Positions 24,718-32,213 of a stretch of DNA of 64,000 nucleotides are shown here, piece by piece. The translations under genes and the position numbers were made by a program. Positions within the stretch are counted from its first letter, which is position 1, and every line of letters starts with the position of its first letter. This DNA is from Chryseobacterium capnotolerans (GTDB lineage: Bacteria; Bacteroidota; Bacteroidia; Flavobacteriales; Weeksellaceae), in assembly GCF_021278965.1 (NCBI RefSeq), contig NZ_CP065589.1:3353001-3417000 (forward strand). Reading direction: 5' to 3'. The notes beneath the pieces were generated by a model. The model saw only the letters and a list, made by a program, of their open reading frames with translations, did not search any database and was not told where the DNA came from.

Positions 24718-25752
24718 TCAGTCTTTCAATGAGTTTTGAATGTAATTTTCCAGAGGCTTCGGAAAGGATTTTTCATGAGAACCCTCAACATCGGTAATCT
24801 GGTATTGATTTTCAGTAATAAAACGATTCCACATATCTTCTGAAGGTACCTCAACCTTAAATATTTCAATGCTTAAATTCTTATGGGTCAGTTTGTGGGT
24901 AACCGTTTTTGCACCAGTAATAAAAGGTTCCATTTCAGAAGAAATAGAAGATGGAAATTCAAATAATTTTTTCCAGATAAAGTCGTCTTTTCTCTGGCGG
25001 ATAAGAAATTTACCATTTCTCTGAACAAAATAATAGGTTAAAGCAAGATCTTCAGCCTTTACTTTTTTTGTTTTAACAGGGTAATCTGAAATTTTTTGTA
25101 AAGAAAAAGCAAGACAGTCTTCATTTATCGGACATTCTCCACATAATGGATTTTTAGGTTTACAGATTTCTGAACCGATATCCATCATCGCCTGATTGAA
25201 ATCTCCAACGTTATCCGGCATTATCAAGGTTGCCAGCTCTGAAAAATAAGTAAAAGCCCTAGAGTTTGAAATATCAAAATCGTCAGCAAAGAAACGACTG
25301 AGAACCCGGTAAAAGTTACCATCAACGGCTGGCATTTTTCCATCAAAACAAATGCTTGAAACAGCTGCAGCCGTATATTTACCAATTCCTTTCAGTTTTA
25401 AAATTTCTTCGTACTGATTGGGAAATATACCGTCGTAATCATTCATAATCTGCTGAGCAGCTTTATGAATATTGATCGCTCTTGAATAATATCCTAAACC
25501 TTTCCAATAAAGCAAAACTTCATTTTCCTCAGCTTCAGCCAAAGTTTTTACATCCGGAAATCTTTTAATGAAATTATTATAATGGTTAAGCCCCTGATTA
25601 ATTCTTGTCTGCTGAAATACAATTTCACAGATCCAGATTTTATAAGGATCTTTTGTCTGTCTGAAAGGCAGATCTCTTGCATTATTGCGATACCATTCCA
25701 AAAGCCTGTTTCCTACATGAAGAAACTCTGAAGCTGTATTATTCTTTTCCAA
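24718..25752 (-). CDS. mutY: A/G-specific adenine DNA glycosylase
   Basis: MutY removes adenine mispaired with 8-oxoguanine. The 344-residue protein has the catalytic Glu in ICEIVFQQTRINQG, the helix-hairpin-helix LKGIGKYTAAAVSS, the catalytic Asp in VGDFNQAMMDIG, the [4Fe-4S] ligands C-x6-C-x2-C-x5-C in CKPKNPLCGECPINEDC, and a C-terminal NUDIX-like 8-oxoG recognition domain. It precedes gldD by 44 bp. Its promoter has TATCTTTG at 25815-25822 and the leader carries a short hairpin. Confidence 0.94.
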   Translation of the reverse strand: MEKNNTASEFLHVGNRLLEWYRNNARDLPFRQTKDPYKIWICEIVFQQTRINQGLNHYNNFIKRFPDVKTLAEAEENEVLLYWKGLGYYSRAINIHKAAQQIMNDYDGIFPNQYEEILKLKGIGKYTAAAVSSICFDGKMPAVDGNFYRVLSRFFADDFDISNSRAFTYFSELATLIMPDNVGDFNQAMMDIGSEICKPKNPLCGECPINEDCLAFSLQKISDYPVKTKKVKAEDLALTYYFVQRNGKFLIRQRKDDFIWKKLFEFPSSISSEMEPFITGAKTVTHKLTHKNLSIEIFKVEVPSEDMWNRFITENQYQITDVEGSHEKSFPKPLENYIQNSLKD

Positions 25753-25772
25753 AAACCAATCAATTTAAGTCG

Positions 25773-25822
25773 CGAAGAGGTTTTATCTCTTCGTCCTGCA
25801 TTATTTCAGGAACGCAAAGATA
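25773..25822 (-). promoter_or_regulatory. mutY -7 element and leader hairpin
   Basis: TATCTTTG on the minus strand (25815-25822) is a perfect -7. In the roughly 55-nt leader, CGAAGAG (25773-25779) can pair with CTCTTCG (25787-25793). No -33 TTG was found at the expected distance. Confidence 0.5.
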
Positions 25823-25830
25823 GGTTTATT

Positions 25831-26298
25831 TTATTTTTTCTTCACAGAATATACAGACGCCCCTCTTAACCATTGGTATTTCAGATTTCTGTCCTTAGCA
25901 ATAAAACGATACCCATTCAGCTTTTTCAGATATAAGTACATGGAATCTTCTTTAAGTTTTATCTTGTGTGGAGATAAAAACATCATTGGCATTTCCAACG
26001 TAGAGTCTCTTACTGTTTTTACAATTCTGCCTGATTTTACTTTATAAAGGAAAAACGGTTTTCCACGCCCCTTTGAACTGTCTGCCAGTTTTACTTCCGA
26101 GCTTGCTAACACCAGTTCACTGCCATCAAAGCATTCTTCTGGACTCATGATATAAGCTTTTCCTTCCTGACGTTCATCAGCAAAAAGATCTTCCTCATAT
26201 TGGCCAGGGCTCTGATATTTTTTTTCACAGCTTATCAAAAATACCATCAAGGCGAGTGGCAGGCCAATGGCAAGTTTAATATTCATTTTAATATTCAT
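25831..26298 (-). CDS. Hypothetical lipoprotein downstream of tssC
   Basis: From the Met at 26298 the protein has 155 residues. It begins with MNIKMNIKLAIGLPLALMVF, then LISC-EKK, a clear lipoprotein signal. The mature part is charged, with no recognised domain (SPEECFDGSELVLASSEVKLAD; a C-terminal YRFIAKDRNLKYQWLRG). The longer in-frame start (26391) would run through the tssC terminator and overlap tssC, so it is rejected. It may be expressed by read-through from tssC; a link to type VI secretion is only positional. Confidence 0.7.
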   Translation of the reverse strand: MNIKMNIKLAIGLPLALMVFLISCEKKYQSPGQYEEDLFADERQEGKAYIMSPEECFDGSELVLASSEVKLADSSKGRGKPFFLYKVKSGRIVKTVRDSTLEMPMMFLSPHKIKLKEDSMYLYLKKLNGYRFIAKDRNLKYQWLRGASVYSVKKK

Positions 26299-26310
26299 AG
26301 GTATTGGTAG

Positions 26311-26342
26311 AAAAAAACCGATGTAAAAAATGCATCGGTTTT
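26311..26342 (-). terminator. Terminator of tssB-tssC
   Basis: AAAACCGATG (26314-26323) pairs with CATCGGTTTT (26333-26342), with a T-run beyond on the minus strand, 22 bp after the tssC stop. Confidence 0.85.
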
Positions 26343-26363
26343 TATATTTAAAATAAGGTATTA

Positions 26364-27728
26364 TTATTCCTGAGTGTATTGTGCATCCCATTCGTTACCA
26401 TCATCTCCTTTATGTCCGTCTAGTTTAATAACGAAACTTTTTGTAGGGAAATAAGGCGTCATACGGATATCCAGCCATACTCTGTCTTTGTTTACTCTAT
26501 CCTGTTCGAAACGAACAATCTTAAATTTCTCGATCAATTTGTCCGGTCCTTTGATATTGTCAAGGAACGTTACAATTTGTCTTCTCAAATCGTCTTCGTT
26601 TTTAGCATTCCAATTTTCGAAAGCTCTTCTGTTCAGGAAGTCTAGTAATACTTTAGTTACATAGTCGAATACACGAACTACTGAATACGTCTGAAGACCG
26701 ATGTTGTCTCCTGTAAATAATGTCTTTGCAGAGAAAGCCATAATTTTACCATATTCGTTAACCATTGGTACAAGACCCATTTTTTCCAATTGAGAAATTT
26801 CACTTTTCTTCAATTCGAATTTTACAGCGTCTACTTCGTTGATATTACCGTGTTTCTTACCTGCTGCTACCTGAGACATTAATGTCTTGTGGATTTTACC
26901 TGCTAATGAAGTGGATGGTGGAAGTTCTACGTTTTCTTCTTCTCCTACTTCTTCAGCTTTTCCTCGTCCTACTAGCCAGTTACACGTCATGATCACGTTA
27001 CTTCTGTGAAGTTCACCCCCTGTAAGGTTGGCAGAATGGAATAAGTCTACAACGTCATCGGGTTTATCAAGGTTAGCAAAGTCTGTAACCATCATCACTT
27101 TGTTCTCGTTACAGATTTTAGCCCACTTTTCAACAACTTTATTAGATCCTAAGTATCCAGGAATAGCAAGAAGTGAGTAATTATCTCTAAGATCTAAACG
27201 GTCGTAGTAATTTTTGAATTCTTCAGCAATGGCATCAATGAATAAAGGATTATCTAAGTCTGAAACCTGATCAAGGCTTGCATTCACAATACTTACGTTA
27301 TCCACTTTATCCAATTCTGTATTTTTATAGAATTGAGCTACAGTTCTGTAGTTGGTTTCTAACATACGAACTGCATCCAGTGTATTTTTAAGATTTTTCT
27401 TTAAGTTTTGATCAGCCTGTTGTGCTTTGGTTTTGCATGTATCTGCCATTTTATCAGCAGATTCACTACCTTCCAAAAGGTTTACCCAAAGGTTAATCTT
27501 TTGAAGAAGTTCTTTTCTTTCTTCTGATTTATTGTTATCGTTAAGGAAGATTTCTTTCCTTGCTTTTCTAGTTGGGTTCATATTGGCGATACCGTCTACA
27601 ACGGATTCAACAAAGCCAAAACCTCCCATTTTATTGAGCTCTGCAAGCGGGTTGCCCTTTGGCTGCCCCGAGTGCTGCTGCTGTTGTCCCTGCTGCTGGC
27701 TTTCTTGCGCCTGTAATTTGCTATCCAT
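26364..27728 (-). CDS. tssC: Type VI secretion system (Bacteroidetes subtype) contractile sheath large subunit TssC
   Basis: The 454-residue protein belongs to the TssC family of the Bacteroidetes-specific T6SS (DUF5458 type). TssC forms the contractile sheath with TssB in the cytoplasm. Recognisable parts are the N-terminal KGNPLAELNKMGGFGFVESV, the ANLTGGELHRSNVIMTCNWLVG segment and the C-terminal SFVIKLDGHKGDD. The first 30 residues are unusually Gln-rich. It lies 20 bp downstream of tssB. No other T6SS core gene (hcp, tssE, tssF, tssK, clpV) was recognised in this window. Confidence 0.88.
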   Translation of the reverse strand: MDSKLQAQESQQQGQQQQHSGQPKGNPLAELNKMGGFGFVESVVDGIANMNPTRKARKEIFLNDNNKSEERKELLQKINLWVNLLEGSESADKMADTCKTKAQQADQNLKKNLKNTLDAVRMLETNYRTVAQFYKNTELDKVDNVSIVNASLDQVSDLDNPLFIDAIAEEFKNYYDRLDLRDNYSLLAIPGYLGSNKVVEKWAKICNENKVMMVTDFANLDKPDDVVDLFHSANLTGGELHRSNVIMTCNWLVGRGKAEEVGEEENVELPPSTSLAGKIHKTLMSQVAAGKKHGNINEVDAVKFELKKSEISQLEKMGLVPMVNEYGKIMAFSAKTLFTGDNIGLQTYSVVRVFDYVTKVLLDFLNRRAFENWNAKNEDDLRRQIVTFLDNIKGPDKLIEKFKIVRFEQDRVNKDRVWLDIRMTPYFPTKSFVIKLDGHKGDDGNEWDAQYTQE

Positions 27729-27748
27729 GATTTAATGTAAGTCTTTAA

Positions 27749-28195
27749 TTATTTTTCAAGTTCTTGTGCTACTTCTTTCAATACTTCGATGAACGCCGCT
27801 CTTGTCTGATCGTTCTCCAGCATATTACGAAGAATTTTATTGGTTTTCAACTGACGTACAATTTTGTTGTACTGCTCCTGTTCCATGCTCAGCTGCTGAA
27901 GATAGTCAGATTTCTGAGTAAGGCTTTTAGGAGTAAAGTCTCCAAGATTTTGAAAACGGAATTCTTCGTCAACCAATCCTCCGTCTTCTGTTTCATGCTG
28001 TACTGCTACAGAAGGCTGAAAGTGTCTGAACACATCTTCCACAGTTTTTAATCCTGTTACAATTTCAGGGGTATAAGATTCTTCTGTTGTAAGCTGGCTT
28101 ACTATCAGTGATTTATTTTCCTGTATTTCCTGAATAGCTTCATTAGCGTCTACTTTTACTTCGTTTCCGCCAACACCATAATTAAACATTGCCAT
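27749..28195 (-). CDS. tssB: Type VI secretion system sheath small subunit TssB
   Basis: The 148-residue protein matches the Bacteroidetes TssB pattern: a short N-terminal strand, KTVEDVFRHFQPSV, DEEFRFQNLGDFTPKSLTQKSDYL (the conserved sheath handshake region) and a C-terminal helical tail (AAFIEVLKEVAQELEK). It pairs with TssC, encoded 20 bp downstream. The second Met (MFNYGVGG) could be the start. Confidence 0.87.
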   Translation of the reverse strand: MAMFNYGVGGNEVKVDANEAIQEIQENKSLIVSQLTTEESYTPEIVTGLKTVEDVFRHFQPSVAVQHETEDGGLVDEEFRFQNLGDFTPKSLTQKSDYLQQLSMEQEQYNKIVRQLKTNKILRNMLENDQTRAAFIEVLKEVAQELEK

Positions 28196-28677
28196 ATTAT
28201 TATTATTTTGAGATTTACTATTTTGGTTTGGATCTGTCTTTTAGCAATTTACAGATAAATCAAATAAATTACGAATCCAAAGTTTAAATTTAAAAAAAAA
28301 CTGTAACATACAAAATTTTTCTTAAATTATTTAATTTCCCCTACATTTATTCAACATAAAATCAACATTTTACAATGTCACTAAGCTATGAAAAAATAAA
28401 TAAACTTAAGCGAGTCAGAATTAGAAATTAATATTATTTGGTCTGAGGATAGAAAAGGAGAATAGAAGTTACGCATATCAAGGTTTAAAATCTTGATATG
28501 CATAGAAAAAAGTTCATTAGAAATGCTTTAAATTCTGTTTTAATTTCAATAGCTGTCTCTTTCCAAGTCCTGACATCATTAAAAAACGAAATACCTTATG
28601 CTGAACTTATATTAAAATAAGAACTTCTGCAACCTGAGGAAGAAATTTTGTTTATATTTAAATCAAGAAAACAGAAT
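28196..28677. other. AT-rich divergent intergenic region with an orphan hairpin
   Basis: The 480 bp between tssB and the rightward kinase-like gene contain no convincing ORF. A perfect 10-bp inverted repeat GCATATCAAG (28473-28482) / CTTGATATGC (28492-28501) stands alone without a T-run. No clear TAnnTTTG promoter for tssB was found. TATATTTA at about 28653 may serve the rightward gene. Confidence 0.45.
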
Positions 28678-29724
28678 ATGAAAGATGTAAAGATTGCATT
28701 CAGAAAACCCATATATCCTGTTTCAGAAGCATTACAACAGTATTTGGAAAAGCATAACAGAACTACCAAAATTAAATTTCTGTATGAGGATTTGTTACGA
28801 TTCACAGATAGTGTAAATATTCTGGACAAAGACGGCAAAGATACTTTATGGCTTGGCGTAATGTATCCTGAATATGAGTTTAAAGAAATAGAGGCTAATT
28901 TAAATAAGATCTATACCCTTCTTCATTCTGACGGTGATGAAGCTACTTTACCTTATCTGACGGTGGATACAATAGATTTCTGTACTTTCGGAAATTCTAA
29001 ACCTTTTCGAATTCGGGTAAGAAATATTCTGAATGACAATTACACTAATTTTTATATTAAACAGGCGGATGCTTCCCGAATATACGGACTGGAGCTAGAG
29101 GATCTGCTTTCCCCCAACCGAATTAACTTCCTGATTTACAAAAACACTTTGATAGAAGAGCATATCTTAGGTATTCCCGGTGATGTGTTTATTCAGAAAC
29201 ATTTACCCCAGTGTACAGAGTTGGAAAAGGCACAGATTTCTAAGGAGTTTGTAAAATTCAATGAACGTTGTCTCATTGGCTTACTCGGTGATATGCGTTC
29301 TTATAATTATGTGGTCATTCCCATACACGATTTTGATCAGGTTATTTATAGAATCCGCCCCATCGATTTTGACCAGCAAAGCTACGAAGGGAATCTGAAG
29401 GTTTATCTTCCCCAGTATTTCAAAGAAAATAACTTGATGGTCACTATGGTAATGGAAAAACTAAAGCCAAATTCTATAGAACAGTATCGTAAAGAGGTGC
29501 GTTCACAAATTGTAAAAAGAGTCACCAGCAGCAAAAACAGGTTTGATGAACTTATTTCTATTATGAAAAAGGAAAATATTGCACCAGAAGCTCATATTAC
29601 AGAACTCAAAACAGCTTTGCAAAAGCTTACCTATGATGTCAATTTCAAATATTGCAAAACGATGGGAGATATTATAGAAACCGGAATAAAGTTCGTTATC
29701 CGGAATTATAAAAAAGCATATTAA
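28678..29724 (+). CDS. Unknown protein with kinase-like motifs
   Basis: The 348-residue protein starts at the ATG at 28678; the TTG ten codons upstream is less likely. No family is recognised by name. A kinase-like order is visible: NFYIKQADASR (possible beta-3 Lys, about residue 130), LLGDMRSYNYVVIP (catalytic-loop-like GDxxxxN, about 215) and YRIRPIDFDQQSYEG (DFD metal-binding-like, about 235). This resembles APH/HipA-type folds. The C-terminus is helical (SKNRFDELISIMKKENI). It is divergent from tssB; function and any T6SS link are unknown. Confidence 0.7.
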   Translation: MKDVKIAFRKPIYPVSEALQQYLEKHNRTTKIKFLYEDLLRFTDSVNILDKDGKDTLWLGVMYPEYEFKEIEANLNKIYTLLHSDGDEATLPYLTVDTIDFCTFGNSKPFRIRVRNILNDNYTNFYIKQADASRIYGLELEDLLSPNRINFLIYKNTLIEEHILGIPGDVFIQKHLPQCTELEKAQISKEFVKFNERCLIGLLGDMRSYNYVVIPIHDFDQVIYRIRPIDFDQQSYEGNLKVYLPQYFKENNLMVTMVMEKLKPNSIEQYRKEVRSQIVKRVTSSKNRFDELISIMKKENIAPEAHITELKTALQKLTYDVNFKYCKTMGDIIETGIKFVIRNYKKAY

Positions 29725-29725
29725 G

Positions 29726-29760
29726 AAAGAATCCGCCTCTTATTCGGAGACGGATTCTTT
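29726..29760. terminator. Bidirectional terminator, kinase-like gene / first M13 gene
   Basis: AAAGAATCCGcCTC (29726-29739) pairs with GAGaCGGATTCTTT (29747-29760). It is A-rich on the left and T-rich on the right, so it suits both convergent genes. Confidence 0.85.
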
Positions 29761-29787
29761 CTTTTCTAACAATTCTTTTGGTATTTC

Positions 29788-31884
29788 TTACCAAATTTTT
29801 ATTCTGTCCTCAGGAGTTTTATACATTTTATCACCTGGTTTGATATCAAATGCCTTGATAAATGAATCCTGGTTCACCAAAGGCCCGAATGCTCTGTACA
29901 TTCCCGGAGAGTGCGGATCTGTTTTCACCTGGTTAATCATATATTCGTTGGTTGCTTTTGTTCTCCAAACGGTAGCCCAACTCATAAAGAATCTCTGATC
30001 CTGAGTGAATCCACTGATTTTTCCTGGATTTCCTTTATCTTTAAGATACATTTGAAGAGCATCGTAAGCTACTGCTACTCCACCTAAGTCACCAATATTT
30101 TCTCCACTTGTAAATTTACCGTTCACAAAGCTTCCTTTTACAGGCTCATAGGCACTGTACTGAGCTGCTAACTGAGCCACTTTTGCATCAAAGTTCTTAC
30201 GATCAGCATCCGTCCACCAATTGTTAAGGTTTCCATCACCATCGAAACGAGAACCACTATCATCAAAGCCGTGAGAAATCTCATGACCGATTACAGCTCC
30301 GATTCCACCGAAGTTTACAGCTGCATCTGCTTTAGGATTGTAGAAAGGGGGTTGAAGAATGGCTGCCGGGAATACAATTTCGTTGTTTGATCCGCTATAG
30401 TAAGCATTTACTGTTTGCGGGGACATTCCCCATTCTGTTTTATCTACGGGCTTTCCTACTTTATCTAAGTTTCTTTGGTATTGCCAAGCTGATACATTTT
30501 GTAAATTAGCATATAATGATCCTCCTTGTTTTGGAGATTCTACTTTTAATTGGCTATAATCTTTCCATTTATCCGGGTAAGCGATCTTTACTGTAAACTT
30601 GGATAGTTTTTCCTGAGCTTTTACTTTTGTTTCAGGAGACATCCAATCAATATTGGCAATGTGGGTTTTGAATGATTTTAAAAGGTAATCAATATAAGTT
30701 TCCATCTGCTGTTTTGCTTCCGGAGTAAAGTATTTCTCTACATATAATTTTCCAAATGCTTCTCCAAGAACACCATTCACAAGCGTTAAACCTCTTTTGT
30801 TCATAGGACGCTGCTCTTTTTGCCCTTGTAGATCTTTTGCATAGAAATCAAATCTGATCTGCTCAAGATTTTCGTCTAGGTTACTTGCATTACCATTAAT
30901 CAGGTGATATTTCAGGTAGTCTTTCAATAAAGGTAAGTTTTTCTGCGTGATAAACTGATCCATATTCTGGTAGTATTTCAGTTCTCCGATGATTACCCTG
31001 TCTGTATTTACTCCTGCATCTTTAAGATATTTTGCAAGATCAACGTTTTTCACTACTCCTGATAATTCAGAAACATTTTTAGGATTGTATCTTAAATTAG
31101 CATCTCTGTTCTGCTCCAATGTCAGTAAATAATTGGCCAGTTGTTTTTCAAAATCTACTACATTCTGTGCCGCCTGAGTAGCGTTTTTATAGCCTAAAAC
31201 ACCGAATAGTTTTCCAACATAAGCCTGATATTGCCCTAATGTTTTAGTATTAGCTTCGTTTACTTTCTGATAGTAATCTCTTCCTAAACCAAGATCCGGA
31301 CCACCAAGATATACAGCGTTCATTTTGGAGTTTTTCATATCTGCTCCGGCTCTCCATCCGTAAAAGGAGTTATCTCCTATTTTTGTAGCTTCTAAAAGAT
31401 ATTTCTGGAATTCATTAAGATTTTTAATGGCATCAATTTTTGCAAGATCTGCTTTGATAGGATTTAATCCGTCTGCATTTCTTTTCGCTGTATCCATAAA
31501 AGATGCGTAAAGACTCTGGATTTTCTGTCCTTCAGAACCTGCCGCATAGTTTTCGGTAAGGATTTTATTCAAAATATCCAATGAAGCATCATCCACATTT
31601 TCTCTCAAAGCATTGAAAGACCCCCAATTGGCTTTATCTGAAGGAATCTGAGTAGTTTTCACCCAATTTCCATTCACATAGCTAAAAAAGTCATCCTGTG
31701 GACGGACACCTTTATCCATATAAGATAAATTGATTCCTTCCTCTTTTACTTCTTCTTTTGCAGGTGTTGCAACTTTTGCAGCAGCCTCTGTTTTTGTCTC
31801 TGTCCCTGCAGTTTTTGCTGCACCACACGAATTTAGCAATACAATACCTGAGAAGGCAAGTATACCAATATTTAGCTTTTTCAT
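29788..31884 (-). CDS. M13 family metallopeptidase, paralogue 1 (lipoprotein)
   Basis: Neprilysin/PepO-type zinc peptidase. From the Met at 31884 it has 698 residues and a lipoprotein signal (MKKLNIGILAFSGIVLLNSC-GAA). The zinc site is IGHEISHGFDDSGSRFD, with the third ligand in GENIGDLGGVAVAYDAL; NAYYSGSNNEIVFPAAILQPPF is the family's substrate-binding segment. It cleaves peptides, probably in the periplasm or at the cell surface. It is the most diverged of three tandem paralogues and has an Ala/Glu/Lys-rich linker after the lipid anchor that the others lack. Confidence 0.93.
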   Translation of the reverse strand: MKKLNIGILAFSGIVLLNSCGAAKTAGTETKTEAAAKVATPAKEEVKEEGINLSYMDKGVRPQDDFFSYVNGNWVKTTQIPSDKANWGSFNALRENVDDASLDILNKILTENYAAGSEGQKIQSLYASFMDTAKRNADGLNPIKADLAKIDAIKNLNEFQKYLLEATKIGDNSFYGWRAGADMKNSKMNAVYLGGPDLGLGRDYYQKVNEANTKTLGQYQAYVGKLFGVLGYKNATQAAQNVVDFEKQLANYLLTLEQNRDANLRYNPKNVSELSGVVKNVDLAKYLKDAGVNTDRVIIGELKYYQNMDQFITQKNLPLLKDYLKYHLINGNASNLDENLEQIRFDFYAKDLQGQKEQRPMNKRGLTLVNGVLGEAFGKLYVEKYFTPEAKQQMETYIDYLLKSFKTHIANIDWMSPETKVKAQEKLSKFTVKIAYPDKWKDYSQLKVESPKQGGSLYANLQNVSAWQYQRNLDKVGKPVDKTEWGMSPQTVNAYYSGSNNEIVFPAAILQPPFYNPKADAAVNFGGIGAVIGHEISHGFDDSGSRFDGDGNLNNWWTDADRKNFDAKVAQLAAQYSAYEPVKGSFVNGKFTSGENIGDLGGVAVAYDALQMYLKDKGNPGKISGFTQDQRFFMSWATVWRTKATNEYMINQVKTDPHSPGMYRAFGPLVNQDSFIKAFDIKPGDKMYKTPEDRIKIW

Positions 31885-31916
31885 TGAAGATAATTTTTGA
31901 TTATACACAAACTTAT

Positions 31917-31924
31917 CAAATATA
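31917..31924 (-). promoter_or_regulatory. -7 element of M13 paralogue 1
   Basis: The minus strand reads TATATTTG, an exact -7 match 33 bp upstream of the start codon; no good -33 is visible. Confidence 0.5.
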
Positions 31925-32063
31925 CAAAGTTTAATGGTAAGTGATGAAGGATAATTGATAATTAATGAGAATAATAGTGAGTTTTGAGGTTTAATTTTAA
32001 GGGTAAGGGTTAATGGGGTTCATTATTTTAATTTTGTATAGGGTTATTGTATGGGTGTGAATG

Positions 32064-32161
32064 AACCACCCCGTCAAAAATTCAAAGAATTTTTGACCCC
32101 CCTCCGGAGGATGGGAATGATGGCAGTCATTCCTTATTGATTTTGATTAAAGTAGTTTGTA
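32064..32161. repeat. Interspersed repeat with palindromic head, copy A
   Basis: A ~98-bp element starts AACCACCCC, followed by the inverted repeat GTCAAAAATTC-AAA-GAATTTTTGAC (32073-32097), then CCTCCGGAGGATGGGAATGATGG and a TTATTGATTTTG tail. A second copy lies at 58284-58380, about 87 percent identical by eye. This element, plus the terminator at 32177, fills the gap between the first two M13 genes. Confidence 0.75.
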
Positions 32162-32176
32162 GGTTCTCATGTATAA

Positions 32177-32208
32177 CAAAAAAAACCGCTCATTGCTGAA
32201 CGGTTTGT
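32177..32208 (-). terminator. Terminator of M13 paralogue 2
   Basis: AAACCG / CGGTTT arms around TCATTGCTGA, with a long T-run on the minus strand. The sequence is nearly identical to the terminator of paralogue 3 at 34431. Confidence 0.8.
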
Positions 32209-32213
32209 CTATT

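Noticed and set aside
28375..28431. 18-codon ORF MSLSYEKINKLKRVRIRN
   Set aside because: Too short, with no promoter or terminator; not supported as a peptide gene.
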